DNA of 64,000 nucleotides, from positions 9,977,572 to 10,041,571 of the forward strand of contig OX388325.1 of assembly GCA_947579605.1 (NCBI GenBank), in the 5' to 3' direction. How positions within the stretch are numbered: position 1 is the stretch's first letter; each line of letters starts with the position of its first letter. The translations under genes and the position numbers were made by a program. Of the stretch, positions 10,597-22,874 are shown piece after piece. The notes under the pieces were generated by a model. It worked only from the letters and a program-made list of their open reading frames with translations, was not told the DNA's origin and made no database searches. This DNA is from Athripsodes cinereus (lineage: Eukaryota > Arthropoda > Insecta > Trichoptera > Leptoceridae).

Positions 10597-12335
10597 CATA
10601 AAAATTAAAATAGCAATATGAAACGAAATAATTAGAAAAGTTTTTTGTTTCCCACCTTTCTATATATCGACATTAGACAATAACAATAGTCACAGTATCA
10701 TACATCATCATGGACATCACGTGTGGTCTTATCACTTTATCTTATTATCAAACCTTAACGTGGGCTCCCAATAATATGTAGACAAAACATGGAAATTAAA
10801 ATAACAATATGAAACGAAATAATTAGAAAAGTTTTTTGTTTCCCACCTTTCTATATATCGACATTAGACAATAACAATAGTCACAGTATCATACATCATC
10901 ATGGACATCACGTGTGGTCTTATCACTTTATCTTATTATCAAACCTTAACGTGGGCTCCCAATAATATGTAGACAAAACATGGATAATTAAAATAACAAT
11001 ATGAAACGAAATAATTAGAAAAGTTTTTTGTTTCCCACCTTTCTATATATCGACATTAGACAATAACAATAGTCACAGTATCATACATCATCATGGACAT
11101 CACGTGTGGTCTTATCACTTTATCTTATTATCAAACCTTAACGTGGGCTCCCAATAATATGAAGACAAAACATGGATAATTAAAATAACAATATGAAACG
11201 AAATAATTAGAAAAGTTTTTTGTTTCCCACCTTTCTATATATCGACATTAGACAATAACAATAGTCACAGTATCATACATCATCATGGACATCACGTGTG
11301 GTCTTATCACTTTATCTTATTATCAAACCTTAACGTGGGCTCCCAATAATATGCAGACAAAACATGGATAATTAAAATAACAATATGAAACGAAATAATT
11401 AGAAAAGTTTTTTGTTTCCCACCTTTCTATATATCGACATTAGACAATAACAATAGTCACAGTATCATACATCATCATGGACATCACGTGTGGTCTTATC
11501 ACTTTATCTTATTATCAAACCTTAACGTGGGCTCCCAATAATATGCAGACAAAACATGGATAATTAAAATAACAATATGAAACGAAATAATTAGAAAAGT
11601 TTTTTGTTTCCCACCTTTCTATATATCGACATTAGACAATAACAATAGTCACAGTATCATACATCATCATGGACATCACGTGTGGTCTTATCACTTTATC
11701 TTATTATCAAACCTTAACGTGGGCTCCCAATAATATGTAGACAAAACATGGATAATTAAAATAACAATATGAAACGAAATAATTAGAAAAGTTTTTTGTT
11801 TCCCACCTTTCTATATATCGACATTAGACAATAACAATAGTCACAGTATCATACATCATCATGGACATCACGTGTGGTCTTATCACTTTATCTTATTATC
11901 AAACCTTAACGTGGGCTCCCAATAATATGAAGACAAAACATGGATAATTAAAATAACAATATGAAACGAAATAATTAGAAAAGTTTTTTGTTTCCCACCT
12001 TTCTATATATCGACATTAGACAATAACAATAGTCACAGTATCATACATCATCATGGACATCACGTGTGGTCTTATCACTTTATCTTATTATCAAACCTTA
12101 ACGTGGGCTCCCAATAATATGTAGACAAAACATGGATAATTAAAATAACAATATGAAACGAAATAATTAGAAAAGTTTTTTGTTTCCCACCTTTCTATAT
12201 ATCGACATTAGACAATAACAATAGTCACAGTATCATACATCATCATGGACATCACGTGTGGTCTTATCACTTTATCTTATTATCAAACCTTAACGTGGGC
12301 TCCCAATAATATGCAGACAAAACATGGATAATTAA
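10597..12335. repeat. Tandem array: nine copies of a 192-bp unit
   Basis: The marker CACGTGTGGTC recurs at 10718, 10909, 11101, 11293, 11485, 11677, 11869, 12061 and 12253; spacing is 191 once and 192 seven times. Units look almost identical. The main variable base is in G-N-AGACAAAACATGG: by unit it reads T, T, A, C, C, T, A, T, C. No open frame spans units and I see no hammerhead core. Such uniformity points to recent amplification or conversion. Confidence 0.97.
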
Positions 12336-12393
12336 ATATTCACTTCTCAATACAATTTTTTCTACTTGATATCACAAAAACTGCATTATTTTT

Positions 12394-12657
12394 AATATCA
12401 GTTATTTTAGAAGGATTAACTATGTAACAGTTACGAGACATTTTGAATGTTTTTTAAATATTCTACAATGCACATCCGTTACTTGATTTTTTAAAATCGC
12501 GATCGATTTCGGTAAACCTTTACCATTGACGAGCGAGATAATACTATATTACTGTATTATCTCGCTCGTCAATGGTAAAGGTTTACCGAAATCGATCGCG
12601 ATTTTAAAAAATCAAGTAACGGATGTGCATTGTAGAATATTTAAAAAACATTCAAAA
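12394..12657. mobile_element. Hairpin element with 12-bp target duplication
   Basis: TGCATTATTTTT flanks it at 12382-12393 and 12658-12669. A 44-bp unpaired left part is followed by two nearly perfect arms of about 100 bp meeting near 12548: TTCTACAATGCACATCCG, GCGATCGATTTCGG and ACCATTGACGAGCGAGA on the left, their complements on the right. A related copy with its own 9-bp duplication is at 20713-21296. Confidence 0.9.
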
Positions 12658-12669
12658 TGCATTATTTTT

Positions 12670-13260
12670 GTTAAATAAGATTACTACTTTTACATATAAT
12701 TGATAAACTTGTACAATTTCACATTAATTTATTAAACAAGCGTCTTTTTCTAAGCAATTTCGTACACTTTGTCATTATCTCATCGTTCATTTACTCAATT
12801 CATCCAAACCATCTCAATTTATTTCTCATGATTTTAAAATACTCGACACTCATCCATTAATTTTTTTGATTGATGAGAATACTATATTTACTTTGTATTT
12901 TGATTAGATTTTCAATTAATGTGACTGTTACTGTAATTCTATTCTACACTCCTATCAATTGTATTTCACATATCGTTGGTTTTTTATGGGTTTTATATGC
13001 GAAACATTCAAGACTCATTGAGTACCTATTAGTACAATGTCATATACGAGTACATACCTCCATAACACTATATTACGTATTTCTATGGCAGAATATAAAT
13101 ACCATAAAACACAATGAAAAGCTGATATACAGAGCTTATTTATATGTCTATAGAGTCATACTAAATCTATACCAAATACATCTAGTTTGTTTCAGTATTA
13201 ATTTGGTTATTTTTAATGAAAACGAGTACCTACCTACCTACGTTAATAGATATTTGAAAA
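12670..13260. other. AT-rich stretch with an unassigned open frame
   Basis: An open frame of 149 codons at 12870-13319 is rich in I, L, Y and F as expected of random AT-rich DNA, shows no motif, and its end overlaps a SINE copy. I do not call it a gene. Confidence 0.6.
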
Positions 13261-13261
13261 A

Positions 13262-13368
13262 AACTTTTTTACCCCGTGGCGCGCCTGGTAAAAAATTGGT
13301 ATCCCACTCTTCTCCATAGGTTTTCGAGTGCCTGTAAAAGGTTGGTGTTTAAAAAAATTAAGACATTT
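13262..13368 (-). repeat. SINE family 1, 5' half
   Basis: CCCGTGGCGCGCCTGGTAAA, CCCACTCTTCTCCATAGG and TTTTCGAGTGCCTGTAAAAG match the family; the copy stops at a TAG microsatellite. A scrap of the other half (CCCACAAGCGGGATAACCAG) is at 13518-13537 in the opposite direction. Confidence 0.7.
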
Positions 13369-13370
13369 TA

Positions 13371-13403
<33 letters not shown>

Positions 13404-13475
13404 AAAAAGAAACTTTCTTCTTTTCAACTGAAATATACTTCTTTTCAACTGAAATATACTTTTTTTCAACTGAAA
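13369..13475. repeat. TAG microsatellite and short triplicated repeat
   Basis: About ten TAG units to 13402, then three direct copies of a unit of about 20 bp containing CTTTTCAACTGAAATATACT. Confidence 0.9.
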
Positions 13476-13714
13476 ACAAACATTTTTTTTATCTCTCTAT
13501 ATACTCGTACTTCTGCTCTCCCACAAGCGGGATAACCAGTGGACTAAATACATTTAACGAATATACACATTTTAAAACTGATTTGTAGTCTGTTGAGAGT
13601 CTTTCATACTTAGTCTGTGAATGTCAGATGTTCGCAAACTCGGATGCCCGCACGGTACTATTCTAGATTCCAGTTACCAGAGTTCTTCTCTTTGTATAGT
13701 TTACACAAGTCTAC

Positions 13715-13825
13715 CTTAGAAGCTTTTCGGACATACGTCCATCCTCAGTAATAATTTATATCTTATAACTAATAATGTTATAAGATATTTATGTCCGAAT
13801 ATATATGTCCGAAAAGCTTCTAAGC
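13715..13825. mobile_element. Small inverted-repeat element
   Basis: CTTAGAAGCTTTTCGGACAT at the left and its complement at the right enclose about 70 bp that also fold back (TATCTTATAAC / GTTATAAGATA). No clear target duplication. Confidence 0.55.
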
Positions 13826-14888
13826 AATATATTAATTAGTGAAAGTTATACAGTGTTTCATTTTTTGTTACCTAAATTTAAAAATAAATTTTCAGTGTTT
13901 CCTCTTCAAAAATAGATAAGTTAAAAATCAGATGTTTCCTTTAATACCCTCGGATTTGCAGCCATGCAGATATATTTCAGATATTCAAAAAAGTGTACCA
14001 AAACGTTATTTTTTTTTATTCAACACAACATATTACAAACCTATACATAAAAATTGAAAATGTTGTATTTTAATTATACCAATACTTTATCAAAATGACC
14101 TAGGTTTCAACATGTTATATCTTTGTCCATGGTAACTCTTGACACAATCTAAACACGATCTTGTCAGAGTTAGCCTGCTGGATTGGTAAAACTCTCACAC
14201 CATATTTTTTATTTATATTAATAAAAAGTTTTTAAAATAAATACCAACAAATCACAAAAAGAAATGCTGAAGAAAAAGTGTATTGTGCACATAAACACAC
14301 TGCGTTAGTCTCAAATATACTTACTCGCACAAAAAATCATTCATGACTCAACCAAAGATGATACATACTAAATGCAATAACTGTTAAGTATATATATTTT
14401 CTTTGGCAAGCTTTAGTGATGTGATAAAACCACTCTGTCTACCAGTGGCGGGACTAGACTTTTTATATTGGTCATACTTTTGTAATTAATATTCTAATGA
14501 CCTACCCAATGAAGTGTACGCAATAAGAAGCTGCGAGAAACTCAAGAAAGAGATGATTAATAACATACTGTCGCCGATGGTGAGATCCGAATGAATGAAT
14601 AGTATACGAGTATGTAAGTGTTCATGTGCGTATGTGTATGTGTGTGTGTTTGTACTCCCATTACGTCAACCCTCCTTATCATTATGACCTTTATGCTAAT
14701 GATGGAATCTTTATTTGAGGACTAAATCTTAAATCTGACTTTCCACACTCCTTCCCTCATCGTCATCTTTTCAATTTATGTAGTAAAGAAATTTTTCGAT
14801 CTTTTCATTTATTTTGCATAGATATTTTAGAACCAGATTTCATCTTATCTAGTGAAATTAAACACACGCATGAAACTTTAAAAACATA
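13826..14888. other. No gene seen
   Basis: AT-rich. A fragment resembling one end of the 3968 MITE (GTAACTCTTGACACAATCTA, ACACGATCTTG) lies near 14140. A TG-rich run is at 14625-14650. Confidence 0.55.
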
Positions 14889-15149
14889 CACTGAGAAAAA
14901 TACTCACAACGAATCATTGGTACGTACTATCAGATTAGGACTAGAAATAGTACCTACAAACGATTCATTAATTCGAATCTATAATATTAACTTATCGCAA
15001 ACAAGTCGTTGGTAAATTTACCAATGATTTGTTTGCGAAAAGTTAATATTATAGATTCGTACTAATGAATCGTTTGTACTTTCTCTGGTCCTAATCTGAT
15101 AGTACGTACCAATGATTCGTTGTGAAATTTCGTTAGTATTTTTCTTAGT
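14889..15149. mobile_element. Foldback MITE with TA flanks
   Basis: Ends CACTGAGAAAAATACT and AGTATTTTTCTTAGTG, both next to TA, and the arms stay complementary almost to the centre near 15016 (for example AACGAATCATTGGTACGTAC against GTACGTACCAATGATTCGTT). TA flanks fit a Tc1/mariner-type target. Confidence 0.8.
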
Positions 15150-15254
15150 GTACGTTGGTATTTTGAATGCATGTATTGTAGTTGAGTGTATCTAGAATGA
15201 GGTAGACAGAGAGACACCATATTCTACTGGGACCATTACAGTCTTCGGCCAATG

Positions 15255-15570
15255 CGATCCCAGAGAAAACAATGACGTTCAAGTGACGTTCTACGGTGTG
15301 ATCATGTAGATGCTTAGTCGGCTTTATAGGCACGTAGGTGCTGATGATAGTTGGCCAAAAAGGGCACTGTTCTTCCATCCGCAAGAGTTCCGTCGGCTCG
15401 AGCGTCCCTCTTTCACAATAAACCGTTCCTATGACAACGACATCAGAGCGCAGGGAATGTCGTGAGAAGAGGTGACGCGATTGGCACAGGGACGCTCTGA
15501 ATGGAGGAGGCTGGTTTCTGCCCTATGCTCCCGAGAGGAGCGTTGAGGGCAATGATGATGAGGTGTTGAT
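15255..15570 (+). mobile_element. LINE family C, 3' fragment
   Basis: Contains CGTTCCTATGACAACGACAT, GCAGGGAATGTCGTG, GACGCTCTGAATGGAGGAGG and GGTTTCTGCCC, followed by a GATGATGAG tail. In broken frames it reads NDNDIRAQGMS and RRSEWRR, as at the end of a LINE ORF2. Shorter copies lie at 25255 and 50455. Confidence 0.65.
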
Positions 15571-16349
15571 GCACTATATATAAAAAAAAACGGCTTTGTA
15601 GGCATGCGTTGCTTCTTTGCATGTATGAAAAGTACGCCACTGCCGTCTACATAGGTATTTGTATACTCTATCGCAAAGGGAATAAGTTTTTTTCACTAAG
15701 CATACCACACACACATACATAAAGTTTTATTGATTTAAATTCTTAGAAATCAGGCTGAATACATACATTCCTTGTATACTGTACATTCGTATTTCTAAAT
15801 GACTCATCGGTATTTTCATGAAATACAGTATAACCATTGATAAAGTTTCGTGTCTCTGCGTTGAAGTCTAATTCATAAATAGCTTTGTGCTTATAAACTT
15901 ACTTATGTTCTAATATAATTATTATAGACAATTAAATTTGCTCACAAACACGGAATAACTACTATTCCAACTACTATATCAGGCTAAGTAACATCTCACT
16001 CATAATCGTAGATTAGCATAATTCCGATTTTATGTCTGAACAAAATTATAATTTTATAGATGTTCAATATTGTAAATGTGAAAATTATGTTTAAACATTA
16101 AATTTGTTAAATGCTATTTTAAAGTTATCCATAAAGTTCTCAGCGAAATATAGGTTTCCCATTTTTTCCTGTAAATTTTCAAGAACTCTGTAAGAAAGAA
16201 CTTTGAAGCCTTTAGTATGCAGCTCGATAGTTTAATTGGACAAAGCACACTCGCGATAAAGATGGATTGCGGTTCAAGTCTCGTATAGGGATTTACCAAA
16301 TTAGGTGATGTTGTATTTTCTAAGCCTTATATAACAAAATAACATGTAT
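15571..16349. other. No gene seen
   Basis: AT-rich sequence without a supported frame or recognisable repeat. Confidence 0.55.
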
Positions 16350-16675
16350 AGACAATTCACACAGGTCGAGTTAGTCCCAAAACAATATATTTGAATCTTG
16401 TATTATGGGTTCTTGAATCAGAACCTGGATGACTGTGGAGGAAACGAAATGAGTATCTAAGAGTAGATCGACGTATTGTTTCGTTCTCTTTGCCTACCTC
16501 ACCTGAGACACGGTGTGAGAGAATAGATAGATATTATGAGTAGGTACTAACGCGACGATACACATTATATACAATGCATCGAATGGGCATATCCTTTGGC
16601 TGAGAATCGAACCCGGTACCTCGTGACTCAAAGTCAAAATCGTAGCCTCCGCATCACACCAGCCGACTAATGCTT
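16350..16675 (-). repeat. SINE family 2, split by a LINE A 3' end
   Basis: The 3' part (GACAATTCACACAGGTCGAG, AATCTTGTATTATGGGTTC) and the rest (ACTAACGCGACGATACAC, GAATCGAACCCGGTACCTCG) are in family order but separated by 16430-16545, which is a LINE family A end. The tRNA-like B box complement (GAATCGAACC) is well kept. Confidence 0.7.
16430..16545 (+). mobile_element. LINE family A, extreme 3' end, nested in SINE family 2
   Basis: GTTTCGTTCTCTTTGCCTAC, CTCACCTGAGACACGGTGTG and the tail AGAATAGATAGATA match the terminal sequence of the LINE A copies. Only the last 100 or so bases were copied. Confidence 0.65.
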
Positions 16676-17094
16676 ATCATATGTTCAATTTACCTATACG
16701 ACCTCATACAGTGATTCATTTTTAAAAAAGCTTTGGTAAATACGCATTCATATACCTAATAATACATAAGATACGATTATGCATGGATGATATTATTATA
16801 TTATGTATTTCTACAGAACATCCTCCTAGTAGTAGGTACTTACCCCAATGAGAAACACATCATTGGCTCACATCCAAACGTAACAGTATGTATATTGTCT
16901 CCTAGCCCCGTTACCTACATAAAAGGGATGCGAATCATTACGTCGATACAATATTTTATTTCATCATTTTATATGTATAATTTTTAGGACATGAATTGTG
17001 TTATTGCAGTATAAGTAAGTTCATCAATAGAGTCTCAGACTTTAGCATATTGCTTACTTACTGTGAAGGGATTATTTTGTCTGAATATATATAT

Positions 17095-17760
17095 ATATTT
17101 TTTTTTTAAATATATTTATTTTATTCATAAATACACAGTATACATTGATATTACATTAATAAAACAATAAAACACACAGTAAAAATGCTCCCTCCATAAG
17201 CAACTAAATGCTTGTGCGGAGGGTCGGATTTCAATTATAACATTAACACACATAAAAGAATCAGCTAGAAATATTAATACACATATAAGAATTTGTTACA
17301 AATAGCAAACTTTCAGTTCTCATGTACTTTCATCAAACGTTCAACAAAATCTACCAGCACAATACAAAATTAAACCAATACAATTACCTATTCACAACGT
17401 CAAAACAATATACAAATCAGTTGGATCAATTTTCCTCTCATCAACATTAACACAAACACACATACATAGAAATACATCACTTTTACGCGATTCAGTGCTC
17501 AATGATGACATCATGAGCCCGAATCTCAAAATTGTCGCTGAAAGTGTTATCCCGTCTTATCCGGCTTGTAGCGTAAGTGTGCGTAAATTACAAACCAAGA
17601 TGCATCTTTTGAAAAATGCACTAAACAATATATTATAAAACACATACACAAATACAATACTTTGAATCACAATATGGTGTGCCCTTAAAGTGGATTTATT
17701 CCACAAAACGCGCAGTATATTGTCTATTATTATTATTTTTCATGATGGAGATAAAATGAA
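17095..17760. repeat. Probable old retroposon 3' ends
   Basis: A T-rich run followed by AAATGCTCCCTCCATAAGCA resembles the reversed 3' end of a LINE, low confidence. At 17660-17740 GTGCCCTTAAAGTGGATTTA, CGCGCAGTATAT and an ATT run match the piece inserted at 5030-5112. Confidence 0.4.
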
Positions 17761-18599
17761 GAATAACATTTTTCAAATCATCTAGAGTCTAAGTGTTACA
17801 TTAGGTATATATATTTTGTGCATTTCATATATAATATGTATTTTGATACGTTACAATCCATAACAATACAATATTCATTTTATCTATCAATGTTCATTCT
17901 ATCTTAGTGTGGAATTGGCTCAATCTGTGTGAATTGTCCATATATACATTGTGTTATGTTATATTAATTGGCACATAAACTAATAAAGGTGTCACGTGGA
18001 CAACCAAAACATCTTTTACAGTTGTCTATCGTACCTGTATAGTTTCTGTGATGAGACAAAAATAAACTTGGCTAAATCGTCGTGTTGATAAAAAAAGTCT
18101 TTTGATTTTTTAGTCATTTTCAGGAGTCTAGATTTCTGAATGACACTTTTATGTTGGAAATGTTGTGGATAAGGCCACTCTTAAATATTCTCTATAAGCA
18201 ATATCCTCACATTGTGTCTATATAAGAAAACTAACGTGAGTTTATACCTATAGAATAATATTATTTCGATGATTTGATGTACAGCTTAGCATCTCCGCTC
18301 CGCCTTCTCCGTGTTTCTGTCACTTCACAAATTACAATGTTTCCACACTAACTCAAAACAGGCAGAGATGTTAGTTGGAAGAAATTACATCAAATATTAT
18401 GTACCTATACGTATCTATTAGGTTCTTGTATTACTCAAAAGTACATAGTTACCTAGTAAATATGCAAACTTATCGCTCTTTTTTGTGACAAAGAACATAA
18501 ACCTATATATTTAGTTCACTAGACTTTGGATGCTTGCTTATTCATGAAAATATGGGTAAACCGGTACATTCAGGGTTGCACCCTCCCTCATCCACGAAT
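17761..18599. other. Mostly unassigned; SINE family 2 scrap
   Basis: At about 17790-17955 GTGTTACATTAGG and GGCTCAATCTGTGTGAATTG match the 3' half of SINE family 2. The rest is AT-rich without a gene. Confidence 0.5.
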
Positions 18600-19022
18600 G
18601 TTACAGGAATAAACCGATAAGAATAAACAATAAACGGGGTATACTGGAAGGAAGCGTTCGAGATGTGGTTGCACAGGAGAATGCTTCGCATACCATACTA
18701 AATTGGTCAGCAACTCGGAGGTTTTAAGGAGAGCCAATTGCATTAGACAACTGCTGAAGGACGTTAAGGTCCGTATGATATCATATCTGGGTTACATTTT
18801 GAGGGCAGATAAGTATGGTTTGCTCCAACTAATAATGATGGGGAAAATCGAGGGGCAGCGTGATTTTGGTAGAAGGCAAATGTCTTGACTGCGTAACATA
18901 CGAAACTGAATCGGGATGAGACATGTGAAGGAACTGTTCCGGGTCGTGCAAGATAGAGAAGGTTTTGCCAGAGTGATTGCCAACGTTGGAGGAGCTGATT
19001 CGGCACAAGAAGAAGAAGGATA
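18600..19022 (+). mobile_element. LINE family D, 3' fragment
   Basis: Broken plus frames read SEVLRRANCIRQLLKDVKVR, ISYLGYILRADKYGLLQLIM and MGKIEGQRDFGRRQMS, the end of an arthropod LINE ORF2, then an AGAAGAAGAAGG tail. At least two stops and a shift interrupt it. Confidence 0.8.
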
Positions 19023-19689
19023 AACCGAAATATTAAGCAAATGTGAACTCACGTAATTCGGAATAGCTGGAAGTTTGCCTTTTGATCAGATTAATTACTA
19101 GCCTTGTTTTTTTTTCAGTTTCAGCCAATATATCGTTTTTTATTTAAACTTTGTAATTTCGGTTTTATCTGGTAGAGATTTCCACGTACTCAGACTATAT
19201 CGCTTATTTAATTTCATTCATATTAATATTTCATACGTTTAGCTGCCGGATTTAAAACTAGTGGAAAATAAAACTATTCGAACTAAAGACTTATTCCAGA
19301 CATTTTTAGGGGTGAGAATAGTCTGGAAAATATACCTATACAAACATCATTCAATAATTCTATATTCTTTTACAGCCAATATAGGTTTTAGTGGTACACA
19401 GTAGATACCTAAAATTTTGGCGACTTACTGTCTGTCCAAGTTTGGCGAATTGTGTCGAAAAAATATTTTTATTACAGTTCAACAGAGGGATGAGATGGCC
19501 TACTGAATCTTGTAAGAGTAATAATAATAATAATATATTTATTTTATATCGAATCACAGTTTTTATCTCTCGAATATTCGTTATAAACAACTTCATTCAT
19601 AAAGATATCGAGAAGTGTATGAATTAATTTATATTGATTATTCTCGTTTTATCGAGATTTACTATATCATAGTACCTACTATACTTCAC
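19023..19689. other. No gene seen
   Basis: AT-rich sequence; two opposite-strand frames at 19360-19627 mirror each other and match nothing. Confidence 0.55.
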
Positions 19690-19930
19690 GCTGTATTCTA
19701 AGTCATTTAGGCAGAGAGGACAGAATGCCACAGAGCTCTATACTTACATACTTCTTTCGATTCCTCTACATTTATACAATTTCTCATATACGCACACCGA
19801 TTTCTTTTACTCAACACGCTGTCGTCTTTGAGAGACTAATCCACGTGATCAAGTCATGTAGTTCATGGACATTTGTACTTTCTCACACTCCTTCTTTCAG
19901 ATAAATACATCATTTCGTCTTCCCATTTTT
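19690..19930 (-). mobile_element. LINE family A, 3' fragment
   Basis: GGCAGAGAGGACAGAATGCC, CATACGCACACCGATTTC, CACGTGATCAAGTCATGTAG and CCTTCTTTCAGATAAATACA align with the LINE A copies at 30478 and 55676. More decayed than those. Confidence 0.7.
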
Positions 19931-20195
19931 TTATTGGCACGGAGAGGACAGTAGTTTTCATATTTATTATGCAGCTGGTCTGCTGACTACCCCACTTGTG
20001 GGATATGCTGTGATAGTAAAGCATAACATATTTCTTATACATATTCACTTCTAATTGAGAATCGGACAATGATCTTGAAAATTCGAAGCTAATGTAATAA
20101 TTATCGCATCAGAGAGGACAGCTTGCATGTTTATTACATGCAGCTGGTATGCTGGCTACCCCACATGTAGGATGTGCTGTAATAGTATAACATAA
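19930..20195 (-). repeat. SINE family 1, two 3' fragments in tandem
   Basis: ATTGGCACGGAGAGGACAG...GGGATATGCTGTGATAG, and again AGAGAGGACAGCTTGCATG...GGATGTGCTGTAATAGTA about 160 bp further. Both carry the CTACCCCAC tail in the same orientation, so this is a duplication or two nearby insertions. Confidence 0.7.
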
Positions 20196-20712
20196 CATAT
20201 TTTTATACAGATTTTTTTTTGAATGGTAATTGGACAAAAATCTTGAGTACACGAAGCCAATCCAAAATCATCGAATCGTAAATTTTAAACTGCACGTAAT
20301 TATTTCTCTACTTCATAAGTCTGCCACAACTTTTGTTGATCTCGAGATATCGAGATGCTAATACCTAATAGGTGATACCTACTTTACTTGATATGATAAT
20401 ATCTGCTTGTGTAATATATTATTATTGTAATGTTTTGTTTGTTTCTGAATCTAAAAATAGAAAGCGTTTATCAATATTATTATTAAGATGGAATAAAATA
20501 GAATGTAACTTTATTCTACCTATAAATTGTTTTACTCATTAATATTTTAGATTTATCTGCATAATATACAAGGTGAGATTACAAAGTATCGATCTATCTG
20601 CACCATCGAGGAATCTAGTACAAGTGGAATAGTTAGCAAATCAACTGCTGTATGTGATACATATACAGATTTTCTTTTTTGTAATAAAAAAATCAACCCA
20701 TAAATTCTTCTA

Positions 20713-21296
20713 TTTTTGAAGTATTAACTATGTAACAGTTTCGAGGCATTTTGAATATTCTTAAAAGAATATTTATTTATTTATTTATAACATCCTTCAG
20801 AACAAACAGTCGTCACAGATATTAACAACAATGCAATATTAAAACAAAACGTAGACCAAAAAAGTTCACCTACATTACCCAAATACAAGTCATAGCATTC
20901 AGAGTGGATTGAAGGCTTTCATGGCGATCTTCACTATCTGGTTGTTGTTTTTCGGGTTTGCAATGTCTACTTTTATTTTGTCGACGTTTCGGTGCATTTG
21001 CTGGCCCCATCTCTTCATATCGTTCATATTCTGAAGATGGGGCCTGCAAGTGCGCCGAAACGTCGACATAATAAAACTAGACATGGCAAACCCGAAAAAC
21101 GACAACCAGACATAGCATTCAAAACAATGCACTTCTTTTACTTGATTGTATATGTATATAGATCGCGATCGATTTCAGCAAATTAACCATAATATTATTT
21201 CACTCATCAATATTGCAACGGTTTGCTGAAATCGATCGCGATCAATATATTACAATCAAGTAACAGAAGTGAATTGTAAAATACTCTTTTGAAAAC
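20713..21296. mobile_element. Hairpin element (12394 family), 9-bp target duplication, disrupted
   Basis: ATTCTTCTA flanks it at 20704-20712 and 21297-21305. The start TTAACTATGTAACAGTTTCG and the later GCGATCGATTTC / GAAATCGATCGCGATC arms match the 12394 element. The left arm is broken by foreign DNA including the nested hairpin at 20902-21110 and an ATTT run at 20768. Confidence 0.75.
20902..21110. mobile_element. Nested hairpin element, 11-bp target duplication
   Basis: CATAGCATTCA lies at 20891-20901 and 21111-21121. About 35 unpaired bases are followed by arms TCTGGTTGTTGTTTTTCGGG, TTGTCGACGTTTCGG and GGCCCCATCT, mirrored to GACAACCAGA at 21110. It contains CTGAAGATGGGGCC and GCCGAAACGTCGAC. 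Confidence 0.75.
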
Positions 21297-21305
21297 ATTC
21301 TTCTA

Positions 21306-22255
21306 GCTAGGTGAAGAGCTGTTAATGTCAACTCAGCTCAATTGACGAAAGGAGGTCCTCTAGCGATTCCGAAATGACATTCATTGTATGTTAGACATCT
21401 ATAGGGATGCGCAGCTCATGGTTTCAATGCTTTTTTACCATGCGTTTTCCATTTTTGTAAACTTTTATACTTTATTTTATAACGTTTTTAAACCTGCGCA
21501 TGAACATACTCCATCTTGTCAATTTTAAGGATTAATTAGAAATTAATAAAACCGACATGACGTTATCATATTTCTTATAATGGTTTGTAATTTTTGAAGT
21601 GATGTTTTTAAGCTTATTGTATGACAGAAATAAATAAAAAAAATGATTTTTTCATATACCATTGAATCCACCAACTGTCCTATGTTTTTAACTAAAAATA
21701 TATTAATTGAAATCCGCATTTCTCCCCCTTCTTTGAGATATAAGAGACAAAAAACATATTATGTATTATTGTAGATATATTATATCCTAGTTCGTCTCTT
21801 GGCTGACATTCAGGGTCGAACTGTTGTTGTATAGGAAAATAAACATTATTTATTATTTCATATGTTTACTTATTATTCCTAATAATAATATTTCTATGTT
21901 ATTATGTTGCCATAAATTTTATAGTAAAAAAATCCAAGTATTTGGCAAAAGTCTTATTGATATATTTTAATTTGTATGTATCTAGTTAAGATATTATCTG
22001 TTGCCAGACGGACTCGAGGTCAATCCTTAAAGCGATGCAGAGAATTATAATATTTATATTGTGTTTCAATTTTGTTAAAATGTTTTTGGAGCAAAATAGA
22101 ATGAATTATATAATTAATAAAAAATATTTTTGGAATGAAAGAATGAATATTTGACACTATTTTGATTTAGTATTTGCGACAATGAATCTATTTTTATGTA
22201 AAATTGCTTGATATCAATGTACAGAAAAGAATAAATAAATAAATACTATGCTATG
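21306..22255. other. No gene seen
   Basis: AT-rich sequence; no supported frame. Confidence 0.55.
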
Positions 22256-22625
22256 ATATCACGGCATTCCCCACAAACGGGGTAGCCAGCAGACCAGCTG
22301 CTTGTAATGAACATGCAAACTACGTGCTAAAAAAGTAAGACATTTAGGATGGGTAGCAAACCTCATCAGTTGACGTTTTTTTATGTGAAACTCCAGATTT
22401 GTATGTAGATCTAGATATTTATATGGAAAAAAAACACAATTGACTTTAGTTTTACTTTGTATTTTATGCTATACACAGTGACATAGTGACCAGGTTTCGA
22501 CTTATAAAGTAACTGTCGAACTCTTTCAAAATGAAACATGTCTTTATTTTTTTCGAACACTTGCTTTTTACTGGACACTCAAAAATTGACGCAAAATAGT
22601 GGGAGTCCAATTCTCTGCCGAGTGT
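22256..22625 (+). repeat. SINE family 1, split copy
   Basis: First half GGGGTAGCCAGCAGACCAGC...GGTAGCAAACCTCATC to 22368; second half TCTTTATTTTTTTCGAACAC...CCAATTCTCTGCCGAG from about 22535. About 160 bp of unrelated DNA separates them. Confidence 0.7.
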
Positions 22626-22721
22626 TCCAATTCCAATAAATAAATTAACTTGATAAAATAATTATACGTGGTTGTGAGAAATGATAGTTGGAGACGAAGC
22701 CAATCGAAGATTAAACAGCTA

Positions 22722-22853
22722 ATGGTCGGTTTCAATAATACGTACATCTATCCATTGCCATCAGTTAAAATCTATTGTACACCTAAAGTGTGTTACACAA
22801 TAGATTTTAACTGATAGTAAATGATAGACAGATTATTGGAACCGGCCATAAAT
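22722..22853. mobile_element. Small foldback element
   Basis: ATGGTCGGTTTCAATAAT and ATTATTGGAACCGGCCAT form the ends; ATCAGTTAAAATCTATTGT and ACAATAGATTTTAACTGAT the inner arms. Confidence 0.65.
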
Positions 22854-22874
22854 GATGTAAATCAGATCCTAAAG

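Noticed and set aside
10597..12335. CRISPR-like array or hammerhead retrozyme array
   Set aside because: Units are contiguous 192-bp repeats without spacers, in a eukaryotic genome. I found no CUGANGA core paired with GAAA in either strand of the unit.
12870..13319. 149-codon open frame
   Set aside because: Composition is that of AT-rich noncoding DNA, no motif is seen, and the end lies in a SINE.
13369..13402. Coding polyvaline or polythreonine tract
   Set aside because: It is a TAG/GTA microsatellite joined to a SINE fragment.
20937..21110. Hammerhead ribozyme in the nested hairpin (CTGAAGA ... GCCGAAAC)
   Set aside because: The two core strings are present, but I could not form a convincing stem I and stem II has a mismatch; not claimed without a covariance search.
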